64,000 nucleotides of DNA from Parabacteroides sp. PFB2-10 (GTDB lineage Bacteria > Bacteroidota > Bacteroidia > Bacteroidales > Tannerellaceae), in NCBI RefSeq assembly GCF_029893085.1, contig NZ_JARXWI010000001.1, positions 124,001-188,000 on the forward strand, in the 5' to 3' direction. The notes under the pieces were generated by a model. It was not told where the DNA came from and searched no databases. It worked only from the letters and a program-made list of their open reading frames with translations. Each line of letters begins with the position of its first letter. Positions within the stretch are counted from its first letter, which is position 1. The position numbers and the translations under genes are program-made. This document shows positions 27,876 through 36,275 of this stretch, in pieces.

Positions 27876-28029
27876 AACTGTGATTACACAGCATACAGGA
27901 TGGACTATGATTTGATTTCTATTGATTAAAAAAGATTTTCCTGATTGTTTTTATAGCCAATCAGATCAATCAAAAAAAATCAGAAAAGATCTAATCATAG
28001 TCCATCTTGTATTCTGTGTAATCACAGTT
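27876..28029. repeat. CTGTGATTAC inverted-repeat element (complete)
   Basis: Arms of about 43 bp, AACTGTGATTACACAG then GGATGGACTATGATTTGATT on the left and the near-exact complement on the right ending at 28029. The AT-rich core is about 68 bp. One arm recurs alone at 23424. Confidence 0.85.
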
Positions 28030-28175
28030 CATTTTTCGTGCGCTATACCGCAAGGGAGTTACCCATCTCCTCTTGCCGGATGATAGCGCCCGCCGTTGTG
28101 ACAGACGTCCTGTTTGTTGCCGGTGGGCAGAGGGGTCGGTAGGGGAACCCTAATCAAGCCCCGCCAAGACCTATT

Positions 28176-28643
28176 ATGTATTACAAAAAACTGAAAAGGC
28201 TGTTCAACGGCCGCTCGCTTAGTGTGAAAAGCTTTTACCAAATCACGGCAACACTTCCCGAAACAGAAAGAGACGAGGCGATCAGGCTGGTTTACCAGGT
28301 GGCGCAGGCGGAATGGAAAACATGCAACGCGGCCTACCGGCAGTTTCTGATCCGCTTCTTAGAAAACGACTTGCAACGATTCCTTGATTTCCTGCGCCGG
28401 GAGAGCGCCTGGGGCGAATTATTGATTCCCCTGGAAGATCCCGAATGGACGATGTTGCTGCTGTTTGCCCTATTGGAGCAAAAAGAAGAGCGCAAAGCGG
28501 GGCGCCGCCTCCTGGCATTCAGCCTGTTATTATTTACCGGTTCGCGCTGGAAGATCAGTACCCTCTTGCAATACCGGAAGACCCGGCGCATCACTCCGGC
28601 GGATCTGTTGGATCTATTGGGATGGGTGAAGATGGGTGGATAA
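28176..28643 (+). CDS. hypothetical helical protein
   Basis: A 155-residue frame beginning MYYKKLKRLFNGRSLSVKSF. It is predicted to be helical and rich in Leu, Arg and Glu, with segments such as FLENDLQRFLDFLRRESAW and RKAGRRLLAFSLLLFTGSRW. I do not recognise a family. It lacks a signal peptide. The codon-level composition looks protein-like (G/C at third positions as in neighbouring genes), and it ends at the first base of a heptamer array. No clear promoter motif sits upstream, so the start is uncertain. Confidence 0.5.
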   Translation: MYYKKLKRLFNGRSLSVKSFYQITATLPETERDEAIRLVYQVAQAEWKTCNAAYRQFLIRFLENDLQRFLDFLRRESAWGELLIPLEDPEWTMLLLFALLEQKEERKAGRRLLAFSLLLFTGSRWKISTLLQYRKTRRITPADLLDLLGWVKMGG

Positions 28644-28690
28644 TTGATAATTGATAATGGATAATTGATAATTGATAATGGATAATTGAC
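28641..28690. repeat. TAATTGA/TAATGGA heptamer array
   Basis: Seven tandem 7-bp units, alternating TAATTGA and TAATGGA, directly after the hypothetical gene. Confidence 0.85.
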
Positions 28691-28813
28691 CAGATGCCGG
28701 AAGGGGGGGGGGTGGGTTCTCTACTTGAGGTAGTGGGGAGGCTCCTTCCGGCTTATTTTCGCCGTACAAAAAAGGGTAAAGTATATCGGAAGATGAAATG
28801 GGGAACGAAAGAA

Positions 28814-29002
28814 TTAGAAGCTGTTTTGAATTTTATTTGGAGCTTATTTAGTCTCATTTTTCGCTTAGTTGTGCCTTTGCTTTTGGGAGCATAGCGAGCT
28901 ATGTGACTAAAAGCAAAGGTACAGATAAGCGGAAAAGGAGGCTGAAGAAGCCCAACAGTAAGTAAAAATAAACTATTTCATAAAATTCAAACAGCTTCTT
29001 AG
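28814..29002. repeat. GAAGCTGTTTTGAATTTTAT inverted-repeat element
   Basis: Outer arms TTAGAAGCTGTTTTGAATTT (28814) and the complement ending at 29002. The inner part is a large imperfect hairpin: CGCTTAGTTGTGCCTTTGCT faces AGCAAAGGTACAGATAAGCG with CATAGC-GA-GCTATG at the tip. A solo end lies at 57961-57988 after relA. An open frame across it (28694-28894) is not considered a gene. Confidence 0.82.
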
Positions 29003-29022
29003 TATCTTTCATTCTTTTTCAA

Positions 29023-29030
29023 TAATTTTG
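29023..29030 (+). promoter_or_regulatory. candidate promoter of the DUF3078 gene
   Basis: TAATTTTG, 36 bases before the ATG at 29066 and just beyond the inverted-repeat element. Confidence 0.5.
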
Positions 29031-29065
29031 CCTGTTGCCACCGAAACGGATAATAAACGATAGAT

Positions 29066-30634
29066 ATGAAACTCCCAAAACACATATGCTGTTTTATTTT
29101 GTTTGGGTATTGCGCTTTAACAGATGCCTATGCACAAAACACAAGGATACCTGTCGTGCCGATAAACCAGCCTGCGCAGGAAACGGCGAGAGACACCATT
29201 CGACCCATACAGATTGTGGAAGAGGATCTGGACCCCAGGATCGATTTGCGCGGACAGTTTGAGCGCCTGAACACCGGCTACACAACACCTTACCGGAAGC
29301 CGGATGCGTTGTTGCGCTTTATGCAAAAAGACAAACTGGACATGTCGCCGGAAGCCAAGCGGATCATCGAGCAGGTTTTCGATCCGGCGCATTATGTGCC
29401 GGAACATTATACGTTTAAGGATACGATTTTCGTAAGCCATTTGATGCTTCCTTTGGTTTTCAGGGGAATCCATATTCCGATCGACTCCCTTTCGCAGCTC
29501 GTGGCCAAACCGGAACAGAAAGATGCCTACGAACGGTTAGCACCTCCTCCGGCGGAGTTTTATCCGAAATATGCTTTGCGGCAGAAAACAAAAAATGACT
29601 TATACAAGTATATGGTAAAAAACCACCTGAGGTATTTCAAATATTCGGCCAGGGACTTGCCGGATGATATACTGGTGAAAACACCTATCATCAAGGATAT
29701 CCGGGATCTGTACACAGATGCGCCTATACTGGTTAAAAAAGAGTTGCCTCCTGCCGAACCGGATACACTGATACGCTTTATTCCGAACCGGCGGTATTGG
29801 ACCTCTGCTTTTCAGAGTTCGATTCATTTTTCGCAACTCTATATCTCGCCTAACTGGCACCAGGGAGGGGTCGGCAACCTAACTATCAATACCTTGAATA
29901 TTATCAACTACGATTATAAGAAAGACAAGGTAAGCCTGAGCAATCTATTGGAATTGAAAATAAGCGTAAACAATGCACCCAAAGATACCCTGCGCAATTA
30001 CAAATTGGGTGATAACTCCCTGAAACTACGCAGCAACTTCGGGTATAAGGCTTTCAGCAAATGGGATTATTCGGCAAGTGTAGAGTTTCATACCCTGTTG
30101 TTTGACAACTATATTGAGAACAAAGATCAATTATTGGCCTCTTTTGCCTCGCCGATGACTATTTCGTTCGGGGTGGGGATGAAATATAATTTAGACAAAA
30201 AGTTTACCGACAAACACAAAAAATTGAAACTATCGCTTAACCTGGATCCGTTTTCGTATGGGTTCTGGTATAGCGCAACCAGGAACAATATCGATCTGGG
30301 ACGTTACGGTTTCCCCAAAATACCGGATCCGAATGATCCCAATAAAAAGATTTTCGACAATACCTACCAGACTTTCGGTTCTAATATTGAAGGTGTACTG
30401 AATTTCACTATGACCCGGAATATAACCCTCTATTCGCGTTTCAAGTATAATACGACCTACGAGCGGGTGATCGTGGAGTCTGAAAACCGCCTGCAGATGG
30501 CGATCAACCGCTATCTGAGCACCAATATCAATTTCTATCTCCGCTACGATGACGGAGTGGCCAAAAAAGATGATTTCGACAGTTATTTCCAAGTCAAGGA
30601 ACAACTCACTTTTGGCTTAACTTATAAATGGTAA
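29066..30634 (+). CDS. DUF3078 outer-membrane protein
   Basis: 522 residues with an N-terminal signal (MKLPKHICCFILFGYCALTD, then AYAQ). The first half is a soluble region; the second half (about 235-522) has alternating beta strands, such as SSIHFSQLYISPNWHQGG, SLSNLLELKISVN and ISFGVGMKYNLDKKF, and ends in an aromatic strand QLTFGLTYKW, typical of an outer-membrane barrel. SPNWHQGGVGNLTIN is the DUF3078 hallmark. Function unknown; phylum-restricted. It is transcribed toward the rnf genes, but those have their own promoter motif. Confidence 0.83.
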   Translation: MKLPKHICCFILFGYCALTDAYAQNTRIPVVPINQPAQETARDTIRPIQIVEEDLDPRIDLRGQFERLNTGYTTPYRKPDALLRFMQKDKLDMSPEAKRIIEQVFDPAHYVPEHYTFKDTIFVSHLMLPLVFRGIHIPIDSLSQLVAKPEQKDAYERLAPPPAEFYPKYALRQKTKNDLYKYMVKNHLRYFKYSARDLPDDILVKTPIIKDIRDLYTDAPILVKKELPPAEPDTLIRFIPNRRYWTSAFQSSIHFSQLYISPNWHQGGVGNLTINTLNIINYDYKKDKVSLSNLLELKISVNNAPKDTLRNYKLGDNSLKLRSNFGYKAFSKWDYSASVEFHTLLFDNYIENKDQLLASFASPMTISFGVGMKYNLDKKFTDKHKKLKLSLNLDPFSYGFWYSATRNNIDLGRYGFPKIPDPNDPNKKIFDNTYQTFGSNIEGVLNFTMTRNITLYSRFKYNTTYERVIVESENRLQMAINRYLSTNINFYLRYDDGVAKKDDFDSYFQVKEQLTFGLTYKW

Positions 30635-30674
30635 GAATTTGAGGGGCGAATGGTAGAAGTTTAAAAAATATATG

Positions 30675-30682
30675 TACTTTTG
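30675..30682 (+). promoter_or_regulatory. candidate promoter of the rnf operon
   Basis: TACTTTTG, 31 bases before the first gene at 30713. Confidence 0.55.
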
Positions 30683-30712
30683 CGCTGATTTTGCTAAGTC
30701 GAGTTTGCAATC

Positions 30713-31138
30713 ATGGATAACACGATACGTCACAACGGAATCATAGAGCGCCGGGAAGGGGATATTTTCTACGTTCGTATTCTTCAACAGTCAGCATGCG
30801 CCGGATGTCACGCGCGCGGTATGTGCGGAGCTTCGGAGAGCAAAGAGAAGGTGATTGAGGTGACCGATCGGACGGGACAGTTTCAGGTCGACGACGAGGT
30901 GGCCATTATAGGGCAGACATCGCTTGGATTACAGGCTGTTTTATTGGCATTCGGCATACCGGTTGTTTTGCTTATACTGGCTGTCGCCCTTTGCCTCCAA
31001 GTGGGCATCGACGAAACAACAAGCGGCCTGGCAGGGATTTTATTTCTTATACCTTATTATATTATACTCTATTTTATGCGTGCCAAATTGAAACGCCATT
31101 TTGTATTCACATTAGAAAAACCGAATAATATATCATGA
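30713..31138 (+). CDS. rseC: SoxR-reducing system RseC family protein
   Basis: 141 residues. The cysteine-rich head ILQQSACAGCHARGMCGASE (about 24-43) and two membrane spans (about 75-98 and 103-121) match the RseC / RsxC-associated family, which commonly opens Rnf operons in Bacteroidetes and helps reduce or assemble redox partners. It overlaps rnfB by four bases (ATGA). Confidence 0.88.
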   Translation: MDNTIRHNGIIERREGDIFYVRILQQSACAGCHARGMCGASESKEKVIEVTDRTGQFQVDDEVAIIGQTSLGLQAVLLAFGIPVVLLILAVALCLQVGIDETTSGLAGILFLIPYYIILYFMRAKLKRHFVFTLEKPNNIS

Positions 31139-32001
31139 TAGTTATTGCCATTATTTCATTAGGACTTATGGGAGCTATTGGAGCCGTCTTTTTGTATGCG
31201 GCATCCAAAAAGTTTGAGGTGTATGAAGACCCACGTATCGCTCAGGTACAGGAGGCGCTTCCGGGTGCGAATTGCGGTGCCTGCGGATTTCCGGGTTGTG
31301 CCGGATTTGCCACGGCCTGTGTCGGTGCCGACACGATGGACGGATTGTTCTGTCCGGTAGGGGGAGCCGATGTGATGTCGCAGGTATCAACCATTCTGGG
31401 GAAAGAGGTGGATATGGCCGAACCGATGGTGGCCGTAGTCCGGTGTAACGGAACCTGTGCGGCGCGTCCGCGTCAGAACCAGTACGACGGAACCCGGAGT
31501 TGTGCGATAGCCTCTGCCCTCTATGGCGGTGAGACCGGCTGTTCGTTCGGGTGTCATGGTTTTGGCGATTGCGTGACGGTCTGCGATTTCGACGCGATCC
31601 ATATCAATCCGGAGACGATGTTGCCCGAGGTCGACGAAGAGAAATGTACCTCATGCGGCGCTTGTGTGAAGGCCTGTCCGAAAAGCATCATCGAATTGCG
31701 GAAGAAAGGACCGAAATCGCGCCGTATTTTTGTGAGCTGCGTCAATAAGGATAAGGGCGCTCCTGCCCGCAAAGCCTGTGGTAATGCCTGTATCGGTTGC
31801 GGTAAGTGTGTGAAAGAGTGTGCTTTTGAAGCGATCACCCTGGAAAACAACCTGGCGTATATCGATTACACCAAATGCCGCCTTTGCCGCAAATGTGTGC
31901 CGGTATGTCCTACCGGAGCTATCCATGAGTTGAATTTCCCTCCGCGTAAGGAGAAAGCGCCGGAAATAGAAGGGACTCCTGTAGTAGAAAAAACAATATA
32001 A
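31135..32001 (+). CDS. rnfB: Rnf complex electron-transfer subunit B
   Basis: Peripheral iron-sulfur subunit of the Rnf ferredoxin:NAD+ oxidoreductase that couples electron flow to ion pumping. 288 residues. It has a membrane anchor at 1-24, then an Fe-S domain with CGACGFPGCAGFATAC and a later Cys in LFCPVGG. Downstream are ferredoxin-type clusters CTSCGACVKACPKS, CIGCGKCVKECAFEAI and CRLCRKCVPVCPTGAI. Complete and normal. Confidence 0.95.
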   Translation: MIVIAIISLGLMGAIGAVFLYAASKKFEVYEDPRIAQVQEALPGANCGACGFPGCAGFATACVGADTMDGLFCPVGGADVMSQVSTILGKEVDMAEPMVAVVRCNGTCAARPRQNQYDGTRSCAIASALYGGETGCSFGCHGFGDCVTVCDFDAIHINPETMLPEVDEEKCTSCGACVKACPKSIIELRKKGPKSRRIFVSCVNKDKGAPARKACGNACIGCGKCVKECAFEAITLENNLAYIDYTKCRLCRKCVPVCPTGAIHELNFPPRKEKAPEIEGTPVVEKTI

Positions 32002-32011
32002 TTACATAAGT

Positions 32012-33343
32012 ATGCTAAAGACATTTCGTATCGGAGGTATACATCCCCCTGAAAATAAATTGTCTGCCGGAAAAGCCATTCAGTCGTTGGCTTTACCCAA
32101 GCAGGTTATTATTCCGTTGAGCCAGCATATTGGTGCTCCCGCCGTAGCCGTTGTAAAAAAAGGCGACGAGGTGAAGGTAGGCTCTTTGATCGGTCAGGCA
32201 AATGGGTTTGTATCGGCCAATATTCACTCTTCCGTATCCGGAAAGGTGAACAAAATCGACAACGTCCTGGATGCGAGCGGTTATCGCCGCCCGGCTGTCT
32301 TCATCGATGTGGAAGGCGACGAATGGGAAGAGGCCATTGACCGGCAGGAGGGCTTTGTGAAAGCCTTCGACCTGACCTCGAAGGAGATTATCCAGAAAAT
32401 CACGGATGCCGGCATCGTCGGTTTAGGCGGTGCTACATTCCCGACACAGGTGAAACTGACTCCTCCTCCGGGCAATACGGCGGAGATACTGATAATCAAT
32501 GCCGCTGAGTGTGAGCCATACCTGACAGCCGACCATTCGCTGATGATGGAAAAGGGGAATGAGATCATGACGGGCATCAGCCTGTTGATGAAAGCGGTGC
32601 ATGTGAAGAAAGCCGTAATCGGTATTGAAAACAATAAAAAGGATGCCATTGCGCACCTGCAACATCTGCAATCCAACTACCATGGGATTGAAGTGATGCC
32701 GCTTAAGGTGCAGTATCCGCAGGGGGGTGAGAAGCAGTTGATCGATGCGGTATTGCGGCGTCAGGTGAAGAGCGGCGCATTGCCTATTTCGGTAGGGGCT
32801 GTGGTGCAGAATGTGGGAACTGCTTTTGCCGTTTATGAAGCGGTGGTGAAGAATAAACCGCTGTTTGAACGGATCGTGACCGTCACCGGCAAAGAGGTGG
32901 CTAACCCCGGAAACTTCAAGGTGCGTATCGGCACTTCCATCCAAGCATTGATTGATGCGGCCGGCGGATTGCCCGAGCATACAGGAAAGATAATCGGTGG
33001 AGGTCCGATGATGGGTAAGGCGTTGGCCAGCCCGGAGGTGCCGGTGACCAAAGGAAGCTCCGGCGTCCTGTTGATAACCGAAGAAGAGGCGAAACGCAAA
33101 CCGGTGATGCCTTGTATCCGTTGTACGAAATGCGTGAATGTGTGTCCGATGGGATTGAATCCGACATTGTTGATGACGTCGACGGAGTTTACCAATTGGG
33201 ATCTGGCTGAGAAGAACCACATTGCCGATTGTATCGAGTGCGGCTCTTGCTCCTACACCTGCCCATCGAATCGTCCGCTATTGGATCAGATCCGTTTGGG
33301 TAAAGGAAAGGTAATGGGAATCATGCGTTCGCGCAAAGCGTGA
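32012..33343 (+). CDS. rnfC: Rnf complex subunit C
   Basis: Cytoplasmic NADH/FMN-binding subunit that faces RnfB. 443 residues. The N-terminal barrel-sandwich segment ANGFVSANIHSSVSGKV and the Rossmann-like GLGGATFPTQVKLTPP are conserved. Two 4Fe-4S motifs close the protein: CIRCTKCVNVCPMGLNP and CIECGSCSYTCPSNRP. It follows rnfB by ten bases; the next spacer contains repeats. Confidence 0.95.
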   Translation: MLKTFRIGGIHPPENKLSAGKAIQSLALPKQVIIPLSQHIGAPAVAVVKKGDEVKVGSLIGQANGFVSANIHSSVSGKVNKIDNVLDASGYRRPAVFIDVEGDEWEEAIDRQEGFVKAFDLTSKEIIQKITDAGIVGLGGATFPTQVKLTPPPGNTAEILIINAAECEPYLTADHSLMMEKGNEIMTGISLLMKAVHVKKAVIGIENNKKDAIAHLQHLQSNYHGIEVMPLKVQYPQGGEKQLIDAVLRRQVKSGALPISVGAVVQNVGTAFAVYEAVVKNKPLFERIVTVTGKEVANPGNFKVRIGTSIQALIDAAGGLPEHTGKIIGGGPMMGKALASPEVPVTKGSSGVLLITEEEAKRKPVMPCIRCTKCVNVCPMGLNPTLLMTSTEFTNWDLAEKNHIADCIECGSCSYTCPSNRPLLDQIRLGKGKVMGIMRSRKA

Positions 33344-33350
33344 ACGCAGT

Positions 33351-33440
33351 GGATAATTGATAATTGACAATTGATAATGGCTTTACGCTTTGCTAAGCGA
33401 TTTTCAATTCATAATTTATAATTCATAATTCATAATTAAA
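33351..33440. repeat. repeat insertion between rnfC and rnfD
   Basis: TAATTGA/CAATTGA heptamers (33352-33379), one GCTAAGCGA module (33380-33404) and inverted ATTCATA heptamers (33406-33437). It fills the only long gap in an otherwise tightly packed operon. Confidence 0.85.
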
Positions 33441-33442
33441 AG

Positions 33443-34396
33443 ATGAATCTATACGTTTCACCATCGCCTCACATTCATGGTGGGGATAGTGTCAGCAAAA
33501 ACATGTACGGGGTGCTGATCGCCTTGGTTCCGGCTTTTCTCGTGTCGCTCTATTTCTTTGGGGTGGGCGCGTTGGTCGTAACGCTTGTCTCTGTCGTTTC
33601 CTGTATGTTGTTTGAATTTCTGATCCAGAAGTTCCTGATGAAAAAAGAACCGACCCTTTGGGACGGATCAGCTTTGTTAACAGGTCTCTTATTAGCCTTT
33701 AATCTTCCTTCCAACCTCCCGGTCTGGATCATCGTGATCGGTGCGCTGGCGGCGATAGGCATCGGTAAGATGTCGTTCGGAGGATTGGGAAACAATATTT
33801 TCAACCCCGCTTTGGTAGGACGTGTGTTCCTGTTGATCTCTTTTCCGGCGCAGATGACTACCTGGCCTGTTCCGGAGGTGATGTCGATGAACTACACCGA
33901 CGTGGAAACCGGAGCAACCATTCTGACCATGCTTAAGAGCGGAAGCGGCGACCTGCCTACTTATACGCAGATGCTGATCGGCGAACGAGGAGGTAGCCTG
34001 GGGGAAATTGGCGCCATTGCCCTGTTATTGGGGTTGATCTTTATGTGGGTGCGCCGCATTATCTCCTGGCATATTCCGGTGTCTATCCTGGCAACGGTCT
34101 TCCTGTTTACCGGTATCCTTCATGCCGTGAATCCGGCCGAATATGCCAATCCCGTGGTTCATCTGCTGTCCGGTGGATTACTGTTGGGGGCGATCTTTAT
34201 GGCAACGGATTATGTCACCTCGCCAATGAGTAAGAAAGGAATGCTTATCTATGGTGTTGGGATCGGCCTGTTAACCACCGTGATCCGTCTTTTCGGCTCC
34301 TATCCCGAAGGCATGTCGTTCGCGATACTGATCATGAATGCCTTTACGCCATTGATCAACAGCTATGTCAAACCTAAACATTTCGGAGGAAAGTAA
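33443..34396 (+). CDS. rnfD: Rnf complex subunit D
   Basis: Integral membrane subunit carrying covalent FMN. 317 residues with about eight to ten membrane spans. The conserved ALLTGLLLAFNLPSN and FGGLGNNIFNPALVGRVFLL are present. The flavinylation site is probably the Thr in VETGATILTML near residue 156. It precedes rnfG by two bases. Confidence 0.94.
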   Translation: MNLYVSPSPHIHGGDSVSKNMYGVLIALVPAFLVSLYFFGVGALVVTLVSVVSCMLFEFLIQKFLMKKEPTLWDGSALLTGLLLAFNLPSNLPVWIIVIGALAAIGIGKMSFGGLGNNIFNPALVGRVFLLISFPAQMTTWPVPEVMSMNYTDVETGATILTMLKSGSGDLPTYTQMLIGERGGSLGEIGAIALLLGLIFMWVRRIISWHIPVSILATVFLFTGILHAVNPAEYANPVVHLLSGGLLLGAIFMATDYVTSPMSKKGMLIYGVGIGLLTTVIRLFGSYPEGMSFAILIMNAFTPLINSYVKPKHFGGK

Positions 34397-34398
34397 CG

Positions 34399-35070
34399 AT
34401 GGCCAAACTGAAATCTACATTACCTAATATGCTCTTGTCGCTTACCATTATTTGTGTGTGCGCGGCAGGTATACTGGCAACGGTCAATCAGCAGACATCC
34501 GGACCGATTGCCCTCTCGAAAGCGGCTGCTTTGGAGAATGCAATCAAAGAAGTGACACCCGATTTCGACAACAGCCCGCTGGCTGAAGCCTACAAAGCGG
34601 TTACCTCCGATGGTGATTCGCTATTGATCTATCCAGCCACCAAAGGCGGACAGTCTGTCGGCGTAGCCGTGGAAAGCTTTACGATGAATGGATTCAGCGG
34701 TGAGATCCGCGTGATCGTCGGATTCGATGCAGACGGAAAATTATTGAACTATTCGGTATTGCAACATGCGGAGACTCCGGGACTCGGATCGAAAATGCAG
34801 GAGTGGTTCCGTACGGATAAGAACAAACAAAGTGTGATCGGGCGTTCCCTGGCAGATGGCAATCTGTCGGTGACGAAAGATGGTGGCAATGTGGACGCTA
34901 TTACGGCATCGACCATTACCAGCCGAGCCTTTTTGCAGACCATAAACCGGGCATACAGCGCTTATAGAGGAACCGATGCCGCGACAGGTGCTACGTCAGC
35001 AACGACTGACGCGACCACCGAAGCAACAGAAGCAACTGAAACAACCGAGGAAGGAGGCGAAAATGAATAA
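34399..35070 (+). CDS. rnfG: Rnf complex subunit G
   Basis: Membrane-anchored FMN-binding subunit. 223 residues with one N-terminal span (about 9-27) and a periplasmic FMN-binding domain. The flavinylation region reads DAITASTITSRAF where the family consensus is S/T-G-A-T; the last Thr of TAST is the likely attachment site. LQHAETPGLGSKM is the other family hallmark. The protein ends in an unusual Thr/Glu/Ala-rich tail of about 30 residues. It overlaps rnfE by eight bases. Confidence 0.92.
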   Translation: MAKLKSTLPNMLLSLTIICVCAAGILATVNQQTSGPIALSKAAALENAIKEVTPDFDNSPLAEAYKAVTSDGDSLLIYPATKGGQSVGVAVESFTMNGFSGEIRVIVGFDADGKLLNYSVLQHAETPGLGSKMQEWFRTDKNKQSVIGRSLADGNLSVTKDGGNVDAITASTITSRAFLQTINRAYSAYRGTDAATGATSATTDATTEATEATETTEEGGENE

Positions 35071-35650
35071 TAAAGTAAAGATATTAACAAACGGAATTCT
35101 CCGAGAGAACCCGATTTTTGTATTGCTGTTAGGGATGTGTCCCACCCTGGGGACGACCTCTTCCGCTATCAACGGGTTGGGTATGGGACTGGCAACCACC
35201 TTTGTATTGATCTGTACCAATACGGTTATATCGGCTCTGAAGAACCTGATCCCGGATCAGGTGCGTATCCCTGCCTACATTGTGGTGATCGCCACCTTCG
35301 TGACCGTATTGCAGATGTGTATGGAGGCCTACGTGCCTTCCCTGTATGCGAGCTTGGGTATCTTTATTCCGTTGATCGTTGTGAACTGTGTTATCCTGGG
35401 GCGTGCCGAAGCCTTCGCGGCTAAGAAATCGGTATTCTCCTCTACCTTAGACGGAATCGGAATGGGGCTTGGCTTTACATTAGCTCTGACCCTGCTGGGA
35501 GCTATTCGCGAATTATTGGGAACCGGTAAGCTCTTTAGCTTTACCCTGGTGCCGGAAGAATACGGAGCGTTGATATTTGTATTGGCTCCGGGTGCGTTTA
35601 TCGCTTTGGGCTACCTGATCGCTCTTGTGAATAAAATTCGTAAAGTGTAA
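35063..35650 (+). CDS. rnfE: Rnf complex subunit E
   Basis: Integral membrane subunit paralogous to RnfA. 195 residues, six predicted spans. FVLLLGMCPTLGTTSSAING carries the conserved Cys near the membrane centre, and IPLIVVNCVILGRAEAFA the second. The ATG inside the rnfG end is chosen because it gives the standard MNNKVKILTNGILRENP start. Confidence 0.94.
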   Translation: MNNKVKILTNGILRENPIFVLLLGMCPTLGTTSSAINGLGMGLATTFVLICTNTVISALKNLIPDQVRIPAYIVVIATFVTVLQMCMEAYVPSLYASLGIFIPLIVVNCVILGRAEAFAAKKSVFSSTLDGIGMGLGFTLALTLLGAIRELLGTGKLFSFTLVPEEYGALIFVLAPGAFIALGYLIALVNKIRKV

Positions 35651-35668
35651 TACTGAAACAGATCTGTT

Positions 35669-36241
35669 ATGGAATATATATTGATATTTATTGCCGCGGT
35701 TTTTGTTAATAATGTGGTACTGGCCCAGTTCCTCGGTATCTGCCCCTTCTTAGGCGTGTCAAAGAAAGTGAGCACGGCCGCCGGTATGGGAGCCGCTGTG
35801 ACCTTTGTCTTGACGATAGCCACCTTGGTGACCTTCCTGATACAAAAGTATGTATTGGATGCCTATGGCCTGGGGTATATGCAAACAATCGCTTTCATTC
35901 TGGTGATTGCCGCTTTGGTGCAATTGATGGAAATTGTTTTGAAAAAAGTTTCACCCGCTCTTTACCAGGCGTTGGGTGTGTTTCTGCCCTTGATAACCAC
36001 CAACTGCTGTGTGCTTGGGGTCGCTATCCTGGTGATCCAGAAGGACTATAATTTGTTGCAGGCAATTGTATATGCAGCCTCGACAGCCATTGGATTTGCG
36101 TTAGCTTTGATTATCTTTGCAGGTATTAGAGAACAACTGGAAATGACCCGTTTGCCAAAGGGACTGAAAGGTATACCTATCGCCTTGATTACAGCCGGCT
36201 TGTTGGCTATGGCGTTTATGGGTTTCTCCGGTATTGTCTAA
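35669..36241 (+). CDS. rnfA: Rnf complex subunit A
   Basis: Integral membrane subunit forming, with RnfE, the central pseudo-symmetric pair that holds an in-membrane iron-sulfur centre. 190 residues, six spans. The conserved NNVVLAQFLGICPFLGVSKK and FLPLITTNCCVLGVAIL each carry the expected Cys. It is the last rnf gene; galE follows after 34 bases. Confidence 0.95.
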   Translation: MEYILIFIAAVFVNNVVLAQFLGICPFLGVSKKVSTAAGMGAAVTFVLTIATLVTFLIQKYVLDAYGLGYMQTIAFILVIAALVQLMEIVLKKVSPALYQALGVFLPLITTNCCVLGVAILVIQKDYNLLQAIVYAASTAIGFALALIIFAGIREQLEMTRLPKGLKGIPIALITAGLLAMAFMGFSGIV

Positions 36242-36275
36242 ACGACAGTAAGGACTTTCATAAACAACAACCAAA

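Noticed and set aside
28694-28894. 66-residue open frame with a hydrophobic C-terminus
   Set aside because: Its second half lies inside the inverted-repeat element at 28814-29002 and the first half follows a heptamer array; no promoter or family match.
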